A DNA stretch of 64,000 nt. Origin: Amycolatopsis pretoriensis (GTDB lineage: Bacteria > Actinomycetota > Actinomycetes > Mycobacteriales > Pseudonocardiaceae). The position numbers were made by a program, and so were the translations under genes. Location: positions 1,302,001 to 1,366,000 of the forward strand of contig NZ_FNUJ01000001.1 in NCBI RefSeq assembly GCF_900107925.1, given 5' to 3'. Position 1 is the stretch's first letter, and every line of letters starts with the position of its first letter. Shown here piece by piece: positions 17,668 to 27,191 of the stretch. The notes below the pieces were generated by a model that saw nothing but the letters and a program-made list of their open reading frames with translations, had not been told where the DNA came from and did not search any database.

Positions 17668-17726
17668 AAGTCCGTGAATGGCACATCGAGGGACTTAGTG
17701 TCCCTCGATGTGCCATTCACGGACTT
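17668..17726. repeat. Perfect 27-bp palindrome, GTGAATGGCACAT family
   Basis: Two perfect 27-bp arms (17668-17694 and 17700-17726) with a 5-nt loop, placed just after the pafA stop and before the next gene in the same direction. It shares its core with the palindrome at 1870-1916. As RNA it would be a very stable hairpin and could terminate pafA transcription, but the spread of the same sequence elsewhere suggests a mobile or REP-like origin. Confidence 0.9.
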
Positions 17727-17730
17727 GGGG

Positions 17731-19089
17731 TCAGAGCGAGCTGATCAGGCGCTCCACGCGCTCGTCGACCGAGCGGAACGGGTCCTTGCACAGGACCGTG
17801 CGCTGGGCCTGGTCGTTCAGCTTCAGGTGCACCCAGTCGACCGTGAAGTCGCGGCCCGCGGCCTGGGCGGCGGCGATGAAGTCGCCGCGCAGCTTCGCGC
17901 GGGTCGTCTGGGGCGGGGTGTCCTTGGCGGCCTCGATCTCGCCGTCGTCGGTGACCCGGCGGACCAGGCCCTTGCGCTGGAGCAGGTCGAAGATGCCCCG
18001 GCCCCGGCGGATGTCGTGGTAGGCCAGGTCGAGCTGCGCGATGCGCGGGCTGGACAGGTCCAGGTCGTGCTTGTGCCGGTAGCGCTCGACCAGCCGGTGC
18101 TTGATCGCCCAGTCGATCTCGGTGTCGATCTTGCCGAAGTCCTGCTGCTCGACCGCGTCCAGCGCCCGGCCCCACAGCTCGACGACGCGCTCGTTCGCCG
18201 CGGTCGAGCCGTTGTCCTTGATGTGCTGGACGGCGCGGGCGTGGTACTCGCGCTGGATGTCCAGCGCCGAGGCCTCACGCCCGCCGGCGAGGCGCACCTG
18301 GCGACGGCCGGTGAGGTCGTGGCTGATCTCACGGATCGCCCGGATCGGGTTGTCCAGGGTGAAGTCGCGGAACTGGACACCCGCCTCGATCATCTCGAGG
18401 ACCAGGTTCGCCGAGCCGACCTTGAGCATGGTCGTCGGCTCGGCCATGTTCGAGTCGCCCACGATGACGTGCAGGCGCCGGTAGCGCTCGGCGTCGGCGT
18501 GGGGCTCGTCACGGGTGTTGATGATGGGCCGCGAGCGCGTGGTCGCGCTGGAGACGCCCTCCCAGATGTGCTCCGCACGCTGGGAGAGGCAGTAGACCGC
18601 GCCGCGCGGGGTCTGCAGCACCTTGCCGGCGCCGCAGATGAGCTGGCGGGTCACCAGGAACGGCAGGAGCACGTCCGCGATCCGGGAGAACTCGCCCGCG
18701 CGGGTCACCAGGTAGTTCTCGTGGCAGCCGTAGGAGTTGCCCGCGGAGTCGGTGTTGTTCTTGAACAGGAAGATGTCGCCGCCGATGCCCTCGTCGGCGA
18801 GCCGCCGTTCGGCGTCGACCAGCAGGTCCTCGAGGATCCGCTCCCCGGCTTTGTCGTGCGTGACCAGCTGGACGAGGTCGTCGCACTCGGCCGTCGCGTA
18901 CTCGGGGTGCGAGCCCACGTCCAGGTAGAGCCGGGAGCCGTTCGACAGGAAGACGTTCGATGAGCGTCCCCAGGACACGACCCGCCGGAAGAGGTAGCGC
19001 GCCACCTCGTCGGGCGAGAGCCTGCGCTGTCCGTGGAAGGTGCACGTGACCCCGAACTCGGTCTCGATGCCAAAGATCCGCCGCTGCAT
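17731..19089 (-). CDS. pafA: Pup-protein ligase PafA
   Basis: A 452-residue carboxylate-amine ligase of the glutamine-synthetase superfamily. It phosphorylates the C-terminal Glu of Pup and joins it to substrate lysines. The N-terminus [16 protein letters not shown] carries the catalytic and Mg-binding Glu residues (Glu9, Glu11), and the family sequences [16 protein letters not shown] and [17 protein letters not shown] are intact. The start ATG 19089 aligns with M. tuberculosis PafA (Rv2097c); TACTCT lies 6 nt upstream, predicting a leaderless mRNA. Downstream is a strong palindrome, then an unrelated exported protein, so pafA is not cotranscribed with pafB and pafC as it is in mycobacteria. 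Confidence 0.97.
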   Translation of the reverse strand: MQRRIFGIETEFGVTCTFHGQRRLSPDEVARYLFRRVVSWGRSSNVFLSNGSRLYLDVGSHPEYATAECDDLVQLVTHDKAGERILEDLLVDAERRLADEGIGGDIFLFKNNTDSAGNSYGCHENYLVTRAGEFSRIADVLLPFLVTRQLICGAGKVLQTPRGAVYCLSQRAEHIWEGVSSATTRSRPIINTRDEPHADAERYRRLHVIVGDSNMAEPTTMLKVGSANLVLEMIEAGVQFRDFTLDNPIRAIREISHDLTGRRQVRLAGGREASALDIQREYHARAVQHIKDNGSTAANERVVELWGRALDAVEQQDFGKIDTEIDWAIKHRLVERYRHKHDLDLSSPRIAQLDLAYHDIRRGRGIFDLLQRKGLVRRVTDDGEIEAAKDTPPQTTRAKLRGDFIAAAQAAGRDFTVDWVHLKLNDQAQRTVLCKDPFRSVDERVERLISSL

Positions 19090-19231
19090 CCCACCAGAGT
19101 AGGCGCTGCACCCCCTTCGACGGTGCGCCGTTCGGGCGTCGACACGCCCCCGGTATGCCACAGACGGTGAAATCTCCCCGATTCAGGCACGATTGGAGCA
19201 CTGCTCTTGACGACTTGGGGAAGGCGACTCC

Positions 19232-20713
19232 TTGACACACCAGCTGATCCAGGCCTTCCGGCGGGTCGGGCGCACCGACCGCGCCCTGATGCGGCGCACG
19301 GCCGCCCTCCCGGCCACGAAAGCCGACGACGCGCTCATGGCGCTGTCCAGATCGGCGAACAAGTCGCGGCTCTGGTGGGGTGTCGCGGCGCTGCTCGCCG
19401 TGCAGAAGGGGCCGACGCGGCGAGCGGCGCTGCGCGGCGTCGTCGCGATCGCCGGGGCCAGCGCGGCGGCGAACCTGATCGGCAAGCCGCTCTTCCCGCG
19501 CCGCCGCCCGGCCGAGGAAGAGACGCCCGTGCGCCGCCGCCTGCGGAAACGCCCGACGTCGTCGTCGTTCCCGTCCGGCCACTCGGCCTCCGCGGCGGCC
19601 TTCGCGACGGCCGTGGCGATGGAGTCGCCGCGGGCGGGCCTCGCCGTGGCGCCGCTCGCTCTGGCCGTGGCCTACTCCCGCGTCCACACCGGCGTCCACT
19701 GGCCTTCCGACGTGGGGGTCGGCCTGGGCATCGGGGTCGGCGTCGGCCTGGCGACGCGGCACTGGTGGCCGCTGCACGACGACGTCCCCGCCCGCACGGC
19801 CCACGACGCGGACGCGCCGGAGATGGTCGACGGCGACGACATGCTCGTGCTGGTCAACCCGAAGTCCGGGATCGACGGCCAGGACCCCACCGAGGACGCC
19901 CGGCGAGCCTGGCCCAAGGCCGAGATCCTCCACCCGGACCCCGACCAGGACCTGATCGCCCAGCTCGAGGGGGAGATCGACGCCCGTGGGACCGTTCGCG
20001 CACTCGGCGTCGCGGGCGGGGACGGCACTGTCGCCGCGGTCGCCGCGGTCGCCGCCGAACGCGACCTGCCGCTCGCGCTGATCCCGGCGGGCACGCTCAA
20101 CCACTTCGCCCGCGACGTCGGCGTCCGCTCGATGCCCGACGCGGACGCGGCGACCGAGGTCGGCAACGCCGTCGGCATCGACCTGGGCGAGGTCGAGATC
20201 GACGACGGCGACGGCGGCGCGCACCGCTGGTTCGTCAACACCGCGAGCCTGGGTGGTTACCCGGAGATGGTCCGGCTGCGCGAGAAACTGCAGGAGAAGC
20301 ACCCCAAGTGGCCCTCGGCGGCGATCGCGCTGACCCGCACGCTGCGCCACGCCCGGCCGCTGACCGTGCGGCTCAACGGCAAGCGCACCCAGGTCTGGCT
20401 GCTGTTCGTCGGCAACGGCACGTACGCGCCGAAGGGCTTCGCACCCAGCCGCCGGCCCGCGCTCGACACCGGCCTGCTCGACGTCCGGTACCTGCGCGCG
20501 GACCTGCCGTACTCGCGGGCCCGGTTCCTGCTGGCGATGGTCACCCGCACGCTCGCGGCGAGCCACGTCTACCAGGAGCTGGACGTGGCCGAGCTGGACG
20601 TCGAGCTGCTGGACGGCCACCGGCGCGTCGCCACCGACGGCGAGGTCGGGCCGCTGGGCAACCGGTTCCGCTTCCGGTCGCGGCCCAGCGCGTTGACCAT
20701 CTACCGCCTTTAA
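19232..20713 (+). CDS. Fusion of PAP2 phosphatase and diacylglycerol kinase-like domains
   Basis: A 493-residue two-domain protein. The N-terminal half is a PAP2 phosphatase with motifs KPLFPRRRP, SSFPSGHSASA (about 111-121) and SRVHTGVHWPSD (about 149-160). The C-terminal half, from about residue 205, is a YegS-type lipid kinase with GVAGGDGTVAAV and IPAGTLNHFARD. The two activities act in opposite directions on phospholipid head groups, so the fusion may remodel a lipid phosphate. Start is TTG at 19232, preceded by GGGGAAGG; no better start exists before the conserved region. The PAP2 part has hydrophobic helices and would anchor it in the membrane. Confidence 0.88.
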   Translation: MTHQLIQAFRRVGRTDRALMRRTAALPATKADDALMALSRSANKSRLWWGVAALLAVQKGPTRRAALRGVVAIAGASAAANLIGKPLFPRRRPAEEETPVRRRLRKRPTSSSFPSGHSASAAAFATAVAMESPRAGLAVAPLALAVAYSRVHTGVHWPSDVGVGLGIGVGVGLATRHWWPLHDDVPARTAHDADAPEMVDGDDMLVLVNPKSGIDGQDPTEDARRAWPKAEILHPDPDQDLIAQLEGEIDARGTVRALGVAGGDGTVAAVAAVAAERDLPLALIPAGTLNHFARDVGVRSMPDADAATEVGNAVGIDLGEVEIDDGDGGAHRWFVNTASLGGYPEMVRLREKLQEKHPKWPSAAIALTRTLRHARPLTVRLNGKRTQVWLLFVGNGTYAPKGFAPSRRPALDTGLLDVRYLRADLPYSRARFLLAMVTRTLAASHVYQELDVAELDVELLDGHRRVATDGEVGPLGNRFRFRSRPSALTIYRL

Positions 20714-20816
20714 GGACTCTTTACCTTTTCTCAACGAACCCACAGCGTCCCCTGGCTAGCGTCTTGATCGAGATGCGGGCGATCCTGCCCGCGGCCAGGG
20801 GACGAGCGGGGATTCG

Positions 20817-22019
20817 ATGGACGGGCACGGCCTGGCGAGCGGCATCCACCGGGCCGCCGTCGACCCGGTGCTGCCCGGCGACATCACCGCGCGCGCCCGC
20901 GACCTGGGGCCGTTCGAGTCGCCGCTGATCTGGCTCGCGTTCGCCTCGGCCGCCGTCGCGGTCCTCGCCGCCGTCTTCGCGCTGTGGCACCGGCGTCGTA
21001 CCCGTCGCTGGGGCTTCACCGCGTTCGGCGTCCTGCTGCTGCTCGCGGGAGTAACTGCCCTGAACAGCTACGTCGGGTACGTGCGTACTTCCGACGACCT
21101 CGCGCGCCTGCTCCAGAAGGGGCCCGGTGTGGTCAACCTGGCCGGGCGCCTGCTCGACGACGGCAAGGAGGCGCCGTCGGAGTCGGACTCGGTGGTGTCG
21201 CACCCGGGCGCCGGCACCGCGGCCGCCGGCCAGCGGATCGATGTGGTGAACCTCCCCGACCCCGCGCACGGCGTCCCGTCCGGCGCGAACTACGTCGTCC
21301 TGCCACCGGGGTACAACGCGGACGCGGCCCGCCGCTACCCGGTCGTCTACCTGATCCACGGCTACCCGTTCGGCGGCCCGCGCGACTGGCTGACCTCGGG
21401 CGACGCGCCGGGCACGCTGCTGGCCCTGCAAAAGGCGAACGTGATCGAGCCGATGATCGTGGTGAGCGTCGACCTGACGGCCGGGGTGCCCAGCACGGAC
21501 TGGGAGTGCCTCGACGTCCCGGGCGGCCCGCAGCTGGAGACGTACCTGGCGCACACGGTGGTCCCGGCGATCGACCAGCGCTACCGGACGGTGGCCGACC
21601 GGAGCCACCGGGCGCTGGGCGGCATGTCCGGCGGCGGCTTCGGCGCACTGAACATCGGCCTGCACCACGTGGACGAGTTCGCCACCCTGCTGATCGCCCT
21701 CCCCTACGACGACCTGAACGACTCGGTGGGCGTCCTGGACGGCAACCGGGCGGCGATCGCGGCGAACACGCCACGCCGGTACCTGCCGACGATGAACTTC
21801 CCGGCGCCGATCTCGGTGATGCTGGCGGTGGGCACGGGCGCCCCGACCGACGTGACGACAGCGCGCCGGATCGCGGAGGCGCTGCACGCGCGGGGGCAGG
21901 AGGCGGTGGTCCACGCGGAGCGCGGGTTCAACCACACGTGGCACACGGCCCGGGCGACGTTGCCGTACCTGCTGGCGTTCGCGGATCAGAACTTCCGCGC
22001 TTCGCCGGCCACGTCCTGA
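20817..22019 (+). CDS. Membrane-anchored alpha/beta-hydrolase esterase (antigen 85-like)
   Basis: A 400-residue protein: two or three N-terminal hydrophobic helices (about 38-58 and 66-86) anchoring a C-terminal esterase D/antigen 85-type alpha/beta hydrolase domain (about 150-395). The nucleophile elbow is LGGMSGGGFGALN, and a His for the triad is likely in FNHTWHTAR near the C-terminus. Family members act on acyl esters at the cell surface; true mycolyltransferase activity cannot be inferred from sequence. GAGCGGGG precedes the ATG at 20817. A promoter-like TAGCGT at 20757-20762 lies upstream. Convergent with prcA across a region with two large hairpins. Confidence 0.85.
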   Translation: MDGHGLASGIHRAAVDPVLPGDITARARDLGPFESPLIWLAFASAAVAVLAAVFALWHRRRTRRWGFTAFGVLLLLAGVTALNSYVGYVRTSDDLARLLQKGPGVVNLAGRLLDDGKEAPSESDSVVSHPGAGTAAAGQRIDVVNLPDPAHGVPSGANYVVLPPGYNADAARRYPVVYLIHGYPFGGPRDWLTSGDAPGTLLALQKANVIEPMIVVSVDLTAGVPSTDWECLDVPGGPQLETYLAHTVVPAIDQRYRTVADRSHRALGGMSGGGFGALNIGLHHVDEFATLLIALPYDDLNDSVGVLDGNRAAIAANTPRRYLPTMNFPAPISVMLAVGTGAPTDVTTARRIAEALHARGQEAVVHAERGFNHTWHTARATLPYLLAFADQNFRASPATS

Positions 22020-22134
22020 GGCCTGGGTGGGCTTCGGCCGTCCTTTCCAAAGACGTCCTCGCCGGACGGGCAGGCTCTGGGCTCTGGGATGGCCTCGGCC
22101 TTCGTAGGCTTGTCGCGTTCTCGGGTGGGTCGCT

Positions 22135-22275
22135 GGGTGGTCATCCCGTCGCCTGATTGAGGCTTATCACTTTGAGCCAGGCCCGCAAGGTTGCGTTGCT
22201 GCCTCGCCTCGTGCGGGTGGTTGCGGGCCTGGCTCAAAGTGATTTTTGCGGCCTCAGGCGACGGGATGACCACCC
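22135..22275. repeat. 141-nt imperfect inverted repeat
   Basis: Outer arms of 20 bp (22135-22154 and 22256-22275) and inner arms of 23 bp (22166-22188 and 22221-22243) are perfect and separated by about 11 mismatched bases on each side, with a 32-nt loop. It fills much of the 353-nt gap between the convergent esterase and prcA genes. The rest of the gap (22020-22134 and 22276-22326) shows no gene. The size and symmetry resemble a non-autonomous palindromic element rather than a simple terminator. Confidence 0.85.
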
Positions 22276-22326
22276 GGCTTCCTTGTCTGGGTTGGCCCAG
22301 GCTGCCCGTTGTCATCGTCCGGCGCG

Positions 22327-22365
22327 CGAAAACGGGGCGCGGCCGCCGGCCACGCCCCGTTTTCG
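22327..22365. terminator. Terminator hairpin after prcA
   Basis: Perfect 13-bp arms (22327-22339 and 22353-22365) with stems ending in A4/T4 runs lie 7 nt after the prcA stop. The runs of T at the stem base on either strand fit a bidirectional intrinsic terminator for the proteasome genes and the convergent esterase gene. Confidence 0.75.
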
Positions 22366-22372
22366 ATCAGGC

Positions 22373-23164
22373 TTACTCGCCTTCCGGCTTGCTCTCCGGC
22401 TCCTCGCCCACCGGGTCCGGCACCGGCAGCAGCGCGTCCAGCGCCGTGCCCGTCAGGCGGCGGAACGCCCGGCGCGGGCGGTCGCGGTCCAGGACCGCCA
22501 CCTCCAGCTTGATCGGGTCCGCCTCGCCGTTCCCGTTCGAAGAAGACGACGAAGACGACGACGCCGAAGAACCCGACGTGGTCGTGGCCGGCTGGCTCGG
22601 CGTCCGCAACGCCGCCACCGCCACGCCCAGGGCCGCCTGCAGGTCCAGGCCGTCCTCGAACGTCTCCTTCAGCTTCGCCGCGATCTTCTCGTTCTGGCCG
22701 CCCATCACCACGTACTGCGGCTCGTCGAAGATTGAACCGTCGTAGGTCAGCCGGTACAGCTGGTCCTCCGCCGAGCTCGCGCCGACCTCCGCGACGCAGA
22801 CCTCCACCTCGAACGGCTTCAGCTGCTCGGTGAAGATGCTGCCCAGCGTCGCCGCGTACGCGTTCGCCAGCGCCCGCGCGCTCACGTCACGGCGGTCGTA
22901 CTGGTAGCCCTTGAGGTCCGCGTGGCGGATGCCCGCCACGCGCAGGTTCTCGAACTCGCTGTAGCGCCCGACCGCGGCGAACCCGATGCGGTCGTAGATC
23001 TCGGACACCTTGTGCAGCGTGGCCGAAGGGTTCTCCGCCACGAACAGCACGCCGCCCGCGTACTTCAGCACCACGACGCTCCGGCCGCGCGCGATGCCCT
23101 TGCGCGCCAGCTCGGAACGCTCCCGCATCAGCTGCTCGGGAGAGGCATACAACGGCATCGTCAC
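22373..23164 (-). CDS. prcA: 20S proteasome alpha subunit
   Basis: A 263-residue alpha subunit forming the outer rings of the 20S core and docking Mpa. The N-terminus [20 protein letters not shown] matches the gate-forming segment. The body (about 10-195) is the Ntn fold without a catalytic Thr. The C-terminal extension (about 195-263) is longer than the mycobacterial tail: it has a run of about nine Ser ([15 protein letters not shown]) and ends in an acidic [10 protein letters not shown]. Start is taken as GTG 23164, with GGAG 8 nt upstream; ATG 23158 is a close alternative. It follows prcB after 54 nt, in the order pup-prcB-prcA. Confidence 0.96.
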   Translation of the reverse strand: MTMPLYASPEQLMRERSELARKGIARGRSVVVLKYAGGVLFVAENPSATLHKVSEIYDRIGFAAVGRYSEFENLRVAGIRHADLKGYQYDRRDVSARALANAYAATLGSIFTEQLKPFEVEVCVAEVGASSAEDQLYRLTYDGSIFDEPQYVVMGGQNEKIAAKLKETFEDGLDLQAALGVAVAALRTPSQPATTTSGSSASSSSSSSSNGNGEADPIKLEVAVLDRDRPRRAFRRLTGTALDALLPVPDPVGEEPESKPEGE

Positions 23165-23218
23165 GGTGTGCGCTCCAGGTCTTCCGGTGGTTCCACGTTC
23201 ACTGGTTCTCCGCCCGCG

Positions 23219-24073
23219 TCAGGAGAGCCGGCGCTGCTGGCGCTCGATCCGCCCCGCCACCACGGCTTCCGCGACCGCCGCGGTCTCGGACTCCGACAGC
23301 TGCACGGCGCCCCGCTCGGCGGTGATCGTCACGACGCTCGGGAAGATCCGCCGCACCAGGTCCGGCCCGCCCGAGGCGGTGTCGTCGTCGGCCGCGTCGT
23401 ACAGCGCCTCCACCGCGACGCGGATCGCGCCCTCGGCGTCGGCGTCCGGGTCGTGCAGCTTCTTCAGCGCCGACTTCGCGAACAGCGAACCCGAGCCGAT
23501 GCCCGCGTAGCCGCCGTTCTCCTCGTAGCGCCCGCCCGCGGCGTCGTACGAGACGATCCGCCCGGCGTGCTTGGCGTCCTCGGCCTCCAGGTCGTAGCCG
23601 ACGAACAGCGGGATGGCCGCCAGCCCGGCCATCGCCATCTCGAGGTTGCCCTTGACCATCCCGGCCAGCTTGTTCGTCTTGCCGTCCAGCGACAGCGAAA
23701 CGCCCTCGATCTTCTCGTAGTGCGCGAGCTCCACGGCGTACAGCCGCACCATCTCCACGGCCAGCCCCGCCGTGCCCGCGATGCCCACCGCCGAGTACTC
23801 GTCGGTGACGTGCACCTTCTCGATGTCCCGGCTCGCGATCAGGTTCCCCGACGTCGCCCGCCGGTCACCCGCGATCAGCACGCCGCCGGCGAAGGTGCAG
23901 GCGACGATGGTGGTCCCGTGCGGCACGCCCAGCTCCGCCACGCCCGGCGTCACCTTCCGCTGGGGGAGCAGCTCAGGCGCCTGCTCGCGCAGGAAGTCCG
24001 AAAACGACGACGTCGCCGAGGAAAAGTACGCGCCCGGCAGCGCGGGACCCGAGATGCCCCTGGTGTTGTCCAT
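23219..24073 (-). CDS. prcB: 20S proteasome beta subunit
   Basis: A 284-residue catalytic beta subunit. A 53-residue propeptide is followed by HG and then [11 protein letters not shown], so autocatalytic cleavage would expose Thr54 as the N-terminal nucleophile. The supporting Asp and Lys of Ntn hydrolases lie in GDRRATSGN and further on in the fold. The propeptide contains [19 protein letters not shown], which resembles known PrcB propeptides that assist assembly. ATG 24073 is the start. It lies 118 nt after pup and before prcA, consistent with one operon. Confidence 0.97.
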   Translation of the reverse strand: MDNTRGISGPALPGAYFSSATSSFSDFLREQAPELLPQRKVTPGVAELGVPHGTTIVACTFAGGVLIAGDRRATSGNLIASRDIEKVHVTDEYSAVGIAGTAGLAVEMVRLYAVELAHYEKIEGVSLSLDGKTNKLAGMVKGNLEMAMAGLAAIPLFVGYDLEAEDAKHAGRIVSYDAAGGRYEENGGYAGIGSGSLFAKSALKKLHDPDADAEGAIRVAVEALYDAADDDTASGGPDLVRRIFPSVVTITAERGAVQLSESETAAVAEAVVAGRIERQQRRLS

Positions 24074-24191
24074 ACGTGCTCAAAAATCCCATCTGTGCGA
24101 GCCAGGAGGACCAGAGCCCCGCGCGGCGACCCGCCACGCGAGACCCCGGCCGCCGGCTGAACGGTCGGCAAGGGCGCGGCGCCCGAGCGGC

Positions 24192-24386
24192 TTACTCGCC
24201 GCCCTTCTGCACGTAGGCCCGGACGAAGTCCTCGGCGTTCTCCTCGAGCACGTCGTCGATCTCGTCCAGGATCGTGTCCACGTCCTCGCCGAGCTTTTCG
24301 CGCCGCTCCTGACCCGCCGCGCCGGTGTCGTCGAACTCCTCGTCGGAGTCACCACCGCCGTGCTTTTCGATCTTTTCCTGGGCCAT
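24192..24386 (-). CDS. pup: Prokaryotic ubiquitin-like protein Pup, ending in Gly-Gly-Glu
   Basis: A 64-residue, highly acidic, intrinsically disordered tag. The C-terminal half (about 22-58) has the helix that binds the Mpa coiled coil (EDVDTILDEIDDVLEENAED), and the protein ends YVQKGGE. The last codon is GAG (Glu), not the CAG/CAA (Gln) used in mycobacteria, so Pup can be attached by PafA without prior deamidation by Dop. Start is ATG 24386. It lies between dop and prcB in the expected order. Confidence 0.98.
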   Translation of the reverse strand: MAQEKIEKHGGGDSDEEFDDTGAAGQERREKLGEDVDTILDEIDDVLEENAEDFVRAYVQKGGE

Positions 24387-24472
24387 CTCGCCTCCCGGTC
24401 TGGCTGATGTTTCCTAGCCTACCCAGCGGCCCCGACATTCGGGGCAACGCCGCGATCGCTGGTGCGTCACGC

Positions 24473-25975
24473 CTAGTCCGAACCGGTGAGCGCCTCCACC
24501 AGGTCCTCCGCCGTCGCCGACTCGTCGAGCAGCTTGCCGACGTGCGCCTTCGTCCCCCGCAACGGCTCCAGGGTCGGGATCCGCACCAGCGACTCCTTGC
24601 CGACGTCGAAGATGACCGAATCCCACGACGCCGCCGCGATCGACGTCGCGTACTTCTCCAGCGCCCGGCCGCGGAAGTAGGCCCGCGTGTCCGACGGCGG
24701 CGTGGTCACCGCGGCCAGCACCTCTTCCTCGGTGACCAGCCGCTTCATCGACCCGCGGGTGACGAGCCGGTTGTACAGGCCCTTCGCCAGCCGCACGTCC
24801 GAGTACTGCAGGTCGACCAGACGCAGCCGCGGCGCGCCCCAGGCCAGCTGGTCCCGCTGCCGGTAGCCCTCCAGCAGCCGCAGCTTGGCCGGCCAGTCCA
24901 GCCGGTCCGCGCACTCCTGCGGGTCGCGGGCCAGCGCGTCCAGGATCTCGCCCCAGACCCGCAGAACCTCCTTCGACGCCTCGTCCGCCTCGATGCGCTC
25001 CAGGTTCTGCGACGCGATCTCGTGGTAGGCGAACTGCAGGTCCAGCCCGGTGTACTTCTTCCCGTTCGCCAGCGCGACCTGCGCCTTCAGCGTCGGGTCG
25101 TGGCTGATCTGGTGCACCGCCTTGACCGGCTCGTCGAGCTTCAGGTCGTCGAACCGGATGCCCGACTCGATCAGGTCCAGCACCAGCGCCGTCGCCCCGA
25201 CCTTCAGGTACGTCGAGTACTCCGACATGTTCGCGTCGCCGATGATGACGTGCAGCCGCCGGTACTTGTCCGCGTCCGCGTGCGGCTCGTCGCGGGTGTT
25301 GATGATCCCGCGCTTGAGCGTCGTCTCCAGGCCGACCTCGACCTCGATGTAGTCCGCACGCTGGGAGAGCTGGAACCCGGCTTCTTCACTCTGCTGGCCG
25401 ATCCCGAGCCGGCCCGAGCCGGTGACGACCTGCCGCGACACGAAGAACGGCGTCAGCCCCGCGATCACCGCGGTGAACGGCGTCGAGCGCGCCATCAGGT
25501 AGTTCTCGTGCGTGCCGTAGCTCGCGCCCTTGCCGTCGACGTTGTTCTTGTACAGCTGCAGCTGCGGCTGGCCGGGCACGGACGCCGCCTTGAGCGCGGC
25601 CTCCTCCATCACCCGCTCCCCCGCCTTGTCCCAGATGACGGCGTCGCGCGCGTTCGTCACCTCGGGCGCGGAGTACTCCGGGTGCGCGTGGTCGACGTAC
25701 AGCCGTGCGCCGTTCGTCAGGATGACGTTCGCCGCGCCGAGGTCCTCGACGTCCGGGTCGTGGCCCGGGCCGCCGGGGCCGGTCAGGTCGAACCCGCGCG
25801 CGTCGCGCAGCGGCGACTCCACCTCGTAGTCCCACCGCGCCCGCCGGGCCCGCGGGATGTCGGCCGCGGCCGCGTAGGCCAGCACGACCTGGGTCGAGGT
25901 GAGTACCGGGTTCGCCGTCGCGTCGCCCGGCACGGAGATGCCGTACTCGACTTCGGTTCCCATGATCCGCCGCAT
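24473..25975 (-). CDS. dop: Depupylase/Pup deamidase Dop
   Basis: A 500-residue homologue of PafA. Dop removes Pup from substrates and, where Pup ends in Gln, deamidates it. The N-terminus [14 protein letters not shown] has the metal-binding Glu residues, and the Dop-specific insertion after [20 protein letters not shown] (the Dop-loop, about 40-75) is present, which separates it from Paf[18 protein letters not shown] parallels the PafA sequence. ATG 25975 matches M. tuberculosis Dop; TAGGGT lies 7 nt upstream, predicting a leaderless mRNA. As Pup here already ends in Glu, the main task of Dop would be depupylation. Confidence 0.96.
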   Translation of the reverse strand: MRRIMGTEVEYGISVPGDATANPVLTSTQVVLAYAAAADIPRARRARWDYEVESPLRDARGFDLTGPGGPGHDPDVEDLGAANVILTNGARLYVDHAHPEYSAPEVTNARDAVIWDKAGERVMEEAALKAASVPGQPQLQLYKNNVDGKGASYGTHENYLMARSTPFTAVIAGLTPFFVSRQVVTGSGRLGIGQQSEEAGFQLSQRADYIEVEVGLETTLKRGIINTRDEPHADADKYRRLHVIIGDANMSEYSTYLKVGATALVLDLIESGIRFDDLKLDEPVKAVHQISHDPTLKAQVALANGKKYTGLDLQFAYHEIASQNLERIEADEASKEVLRVWGEILDALARDPQECADRLDWPAKLRLLEGYRQRDQLAWGAPRLRLVDLQYSDVRLAKGLYNRLVTRGSMKRLVTEEEVLAAVTTPPSDTRAYFRGRALEKYATSIAAASWDSVIFDVGKESLVRIPTLEPLRGTKAHVGKLLDESATAEDLVEALTGSD

Positions 25976-26017
25976 GTCCACCACCCTACGGGGTCGCCCT
26001 AGTGGAACGATGCACCC

Positions 26018-26536
26018 ATGCCAGGCAGTGACGAACTCGTTGCGCTCTATGACCAGGCCGGCTCCGTCGTCGGCACGACCACCCGCTCGCGGGTCCGCGC
26101 GGAGGCGCTGTGGCACGCCGCCGGCGTCGTGCTCGTCCGTTCGGGTGACGGCCGCGCCGTCTACGTGCACCTGCGCACCGCGGTGAAGGACGTGTTCCCC
26201 TCGACCTGGGACTGCTGGGCCGGCGGCGTGGTCGCCGCGGGCGAGTCACCGGCCGGGTGCGCCCGCCGCGAACTGGCCGAAGAGCTCGGCGTCCACGGGG
26301 TGGAACCCGTGCCGCTGTTCACCAAGGTCTACGACGACGGCCGCAACCGCTGCCACAACTTCGCGTTCGAGGTCCGCTGGGACGGCCCGATCCGCCACCA
26401 GGCCGAAGAGATCGTCGAAGGCCGCTGGATCCCCCTGGAAGACCTCCGCGCCTGGGTCGACGACCCGGCACCCGAGCTGCCCTTCATCCCCGACGGCCGC
26501 GAGGGCGTCCAGGAGTGGTTCCGCCGCTACGGCTGA
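26018..26536 (+). CDS. Nudix hydrolase
   Basis: A 172-residue protein with a complete Nudix box, [20 protein letters not shown] followed by ELGV (about 68-91), which binds the metals that cleave nucleoside diphosphates linked to another group. The arrangement and length resemble the isopentenyl-diphosphate isomerase-like YfcD group of Nudix proteins, but the substrate cannot be read from sequence. It is divergent from dop (42-nt gap); AACGAT lies 6 nt before the ATG, so the mRNA may be leaderless. Its 3' end overlaps the convergent lipoprotein gene by 10 nt. Confidence 0.88.
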   Translation: MPGSDELVALYDQAGSVVGTTTRSRVRAEALWHAAGVVLVRSGDGRAVYVHLRTAVKDVFPSTWDCWAGGVVAAGESPAGCARRELAEELGVHGVEPVPLFTKVYDDGRNRCHNFAFEVRWDGPIRHQAEEIVEGRWIPLEDLRAWVDDPAPELPFIPDGREGVQEWFRRYG

Positions 26537-27138
26537 GCCATCAGCTTCGCCGTCATCGCGGGTAGAAGGCGCTTCGCCGCGTCCACGGCCCGCGTCCCGG
26601 TGCTCGCCGAGACCGTCAGCTCGGACACGAGACTTCCCTTGGCCAGCACCACCGTGCAGGTCTTGCCGTCGCTCCAGGCCTGCTGCAGCTCGACCCCGGG
26701 CTGGGCGGGGACGCTCACCGCCTTGCCCGCGCACTCGTTTTCCGCGACGGCCCGGGCGGCCGAGGAGTCCGGGAACGCCACGACGCGGTGGCTCAGCTCC
26801 GACCCGCTGGGGTAGCGCCAGGTCGCGGTCCGGCTGCCCGCCGCCGGCCCGTCCGCCAGGCATCCCGCCGCCTCGCCCGAGCCCGGCTGCACGCCCTCCT
26901 CCGCGACGTCCGCATCGGACAGCAGCGCGCGTTGCGCGAGCAGGCCGGGATCGGGGACGACCGGCGTCACCGGGGCCGCCTTCGCGGGGCTCACCGGCGC
27001 TTCCGTGGTGACCGGCGCCGAGGACGCCGGGACCGGATCGTCGTAGTACGTCTCGAGGTTGTTCGGGTCGGGCCCGTCGCAGGCCGTCAGGCCCGCCAAC
27101 GCGACCGCGGCCAGGGCGATCACCTGCCGATGACGCAC
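26527..27138 (-). CDS. Lipoprotein of unknown function
   Basis: A 203-residue lipoprotein: basic start, hydrophobic stretch and lipobox LAGLTAC with the modified Cys at about residue 18, then a Pro/Ala/Thr-rich linker (about 25-65) and a globular domain (about 70-203) with three cysteines. The domain resembles the sensor-like or PknH-like extracellular folds of actinobacteria only in general features, so I give no function. GTG at 27138 is chosen because GGGAGG and GGAG lie just upstream. A much longer reading frame upstream is a shadow of the aldo/keto reductase. Confidence 0.8.
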   Translation of the reverse strand: MRHRQVIALAAVALAGLTACDGPDPNNLETYYDDPVPASSAPVTTEAPVSPAKAAPVTPVVPDPGLLAQRALLSDADVAEEGVQPGSGEAAGCLADGPAAGSRTATWRYPSGSELSHRVVAFPDSSAARAVAENECAGKAVSVPAQPGVELQQAWSDGKTCTVVLAKGSLVSELTVSASTGTRAVDAAKRLLPAMTAKLMAQP

Positions 27139-27191
27139 TTGCTCCGGCCTCCCTGTCGTCCGCTGGTGCCTGCGAAGGGTAATGCAGCCGC

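Noticed and set aside
22500-22580. Possible frameshift-prone poly-Ser run in prcA
   Set aside because: The repeated Ser codons code for a linker in frame with a sensible acidic tail, and the frame is open throughout, so no break is indicated.
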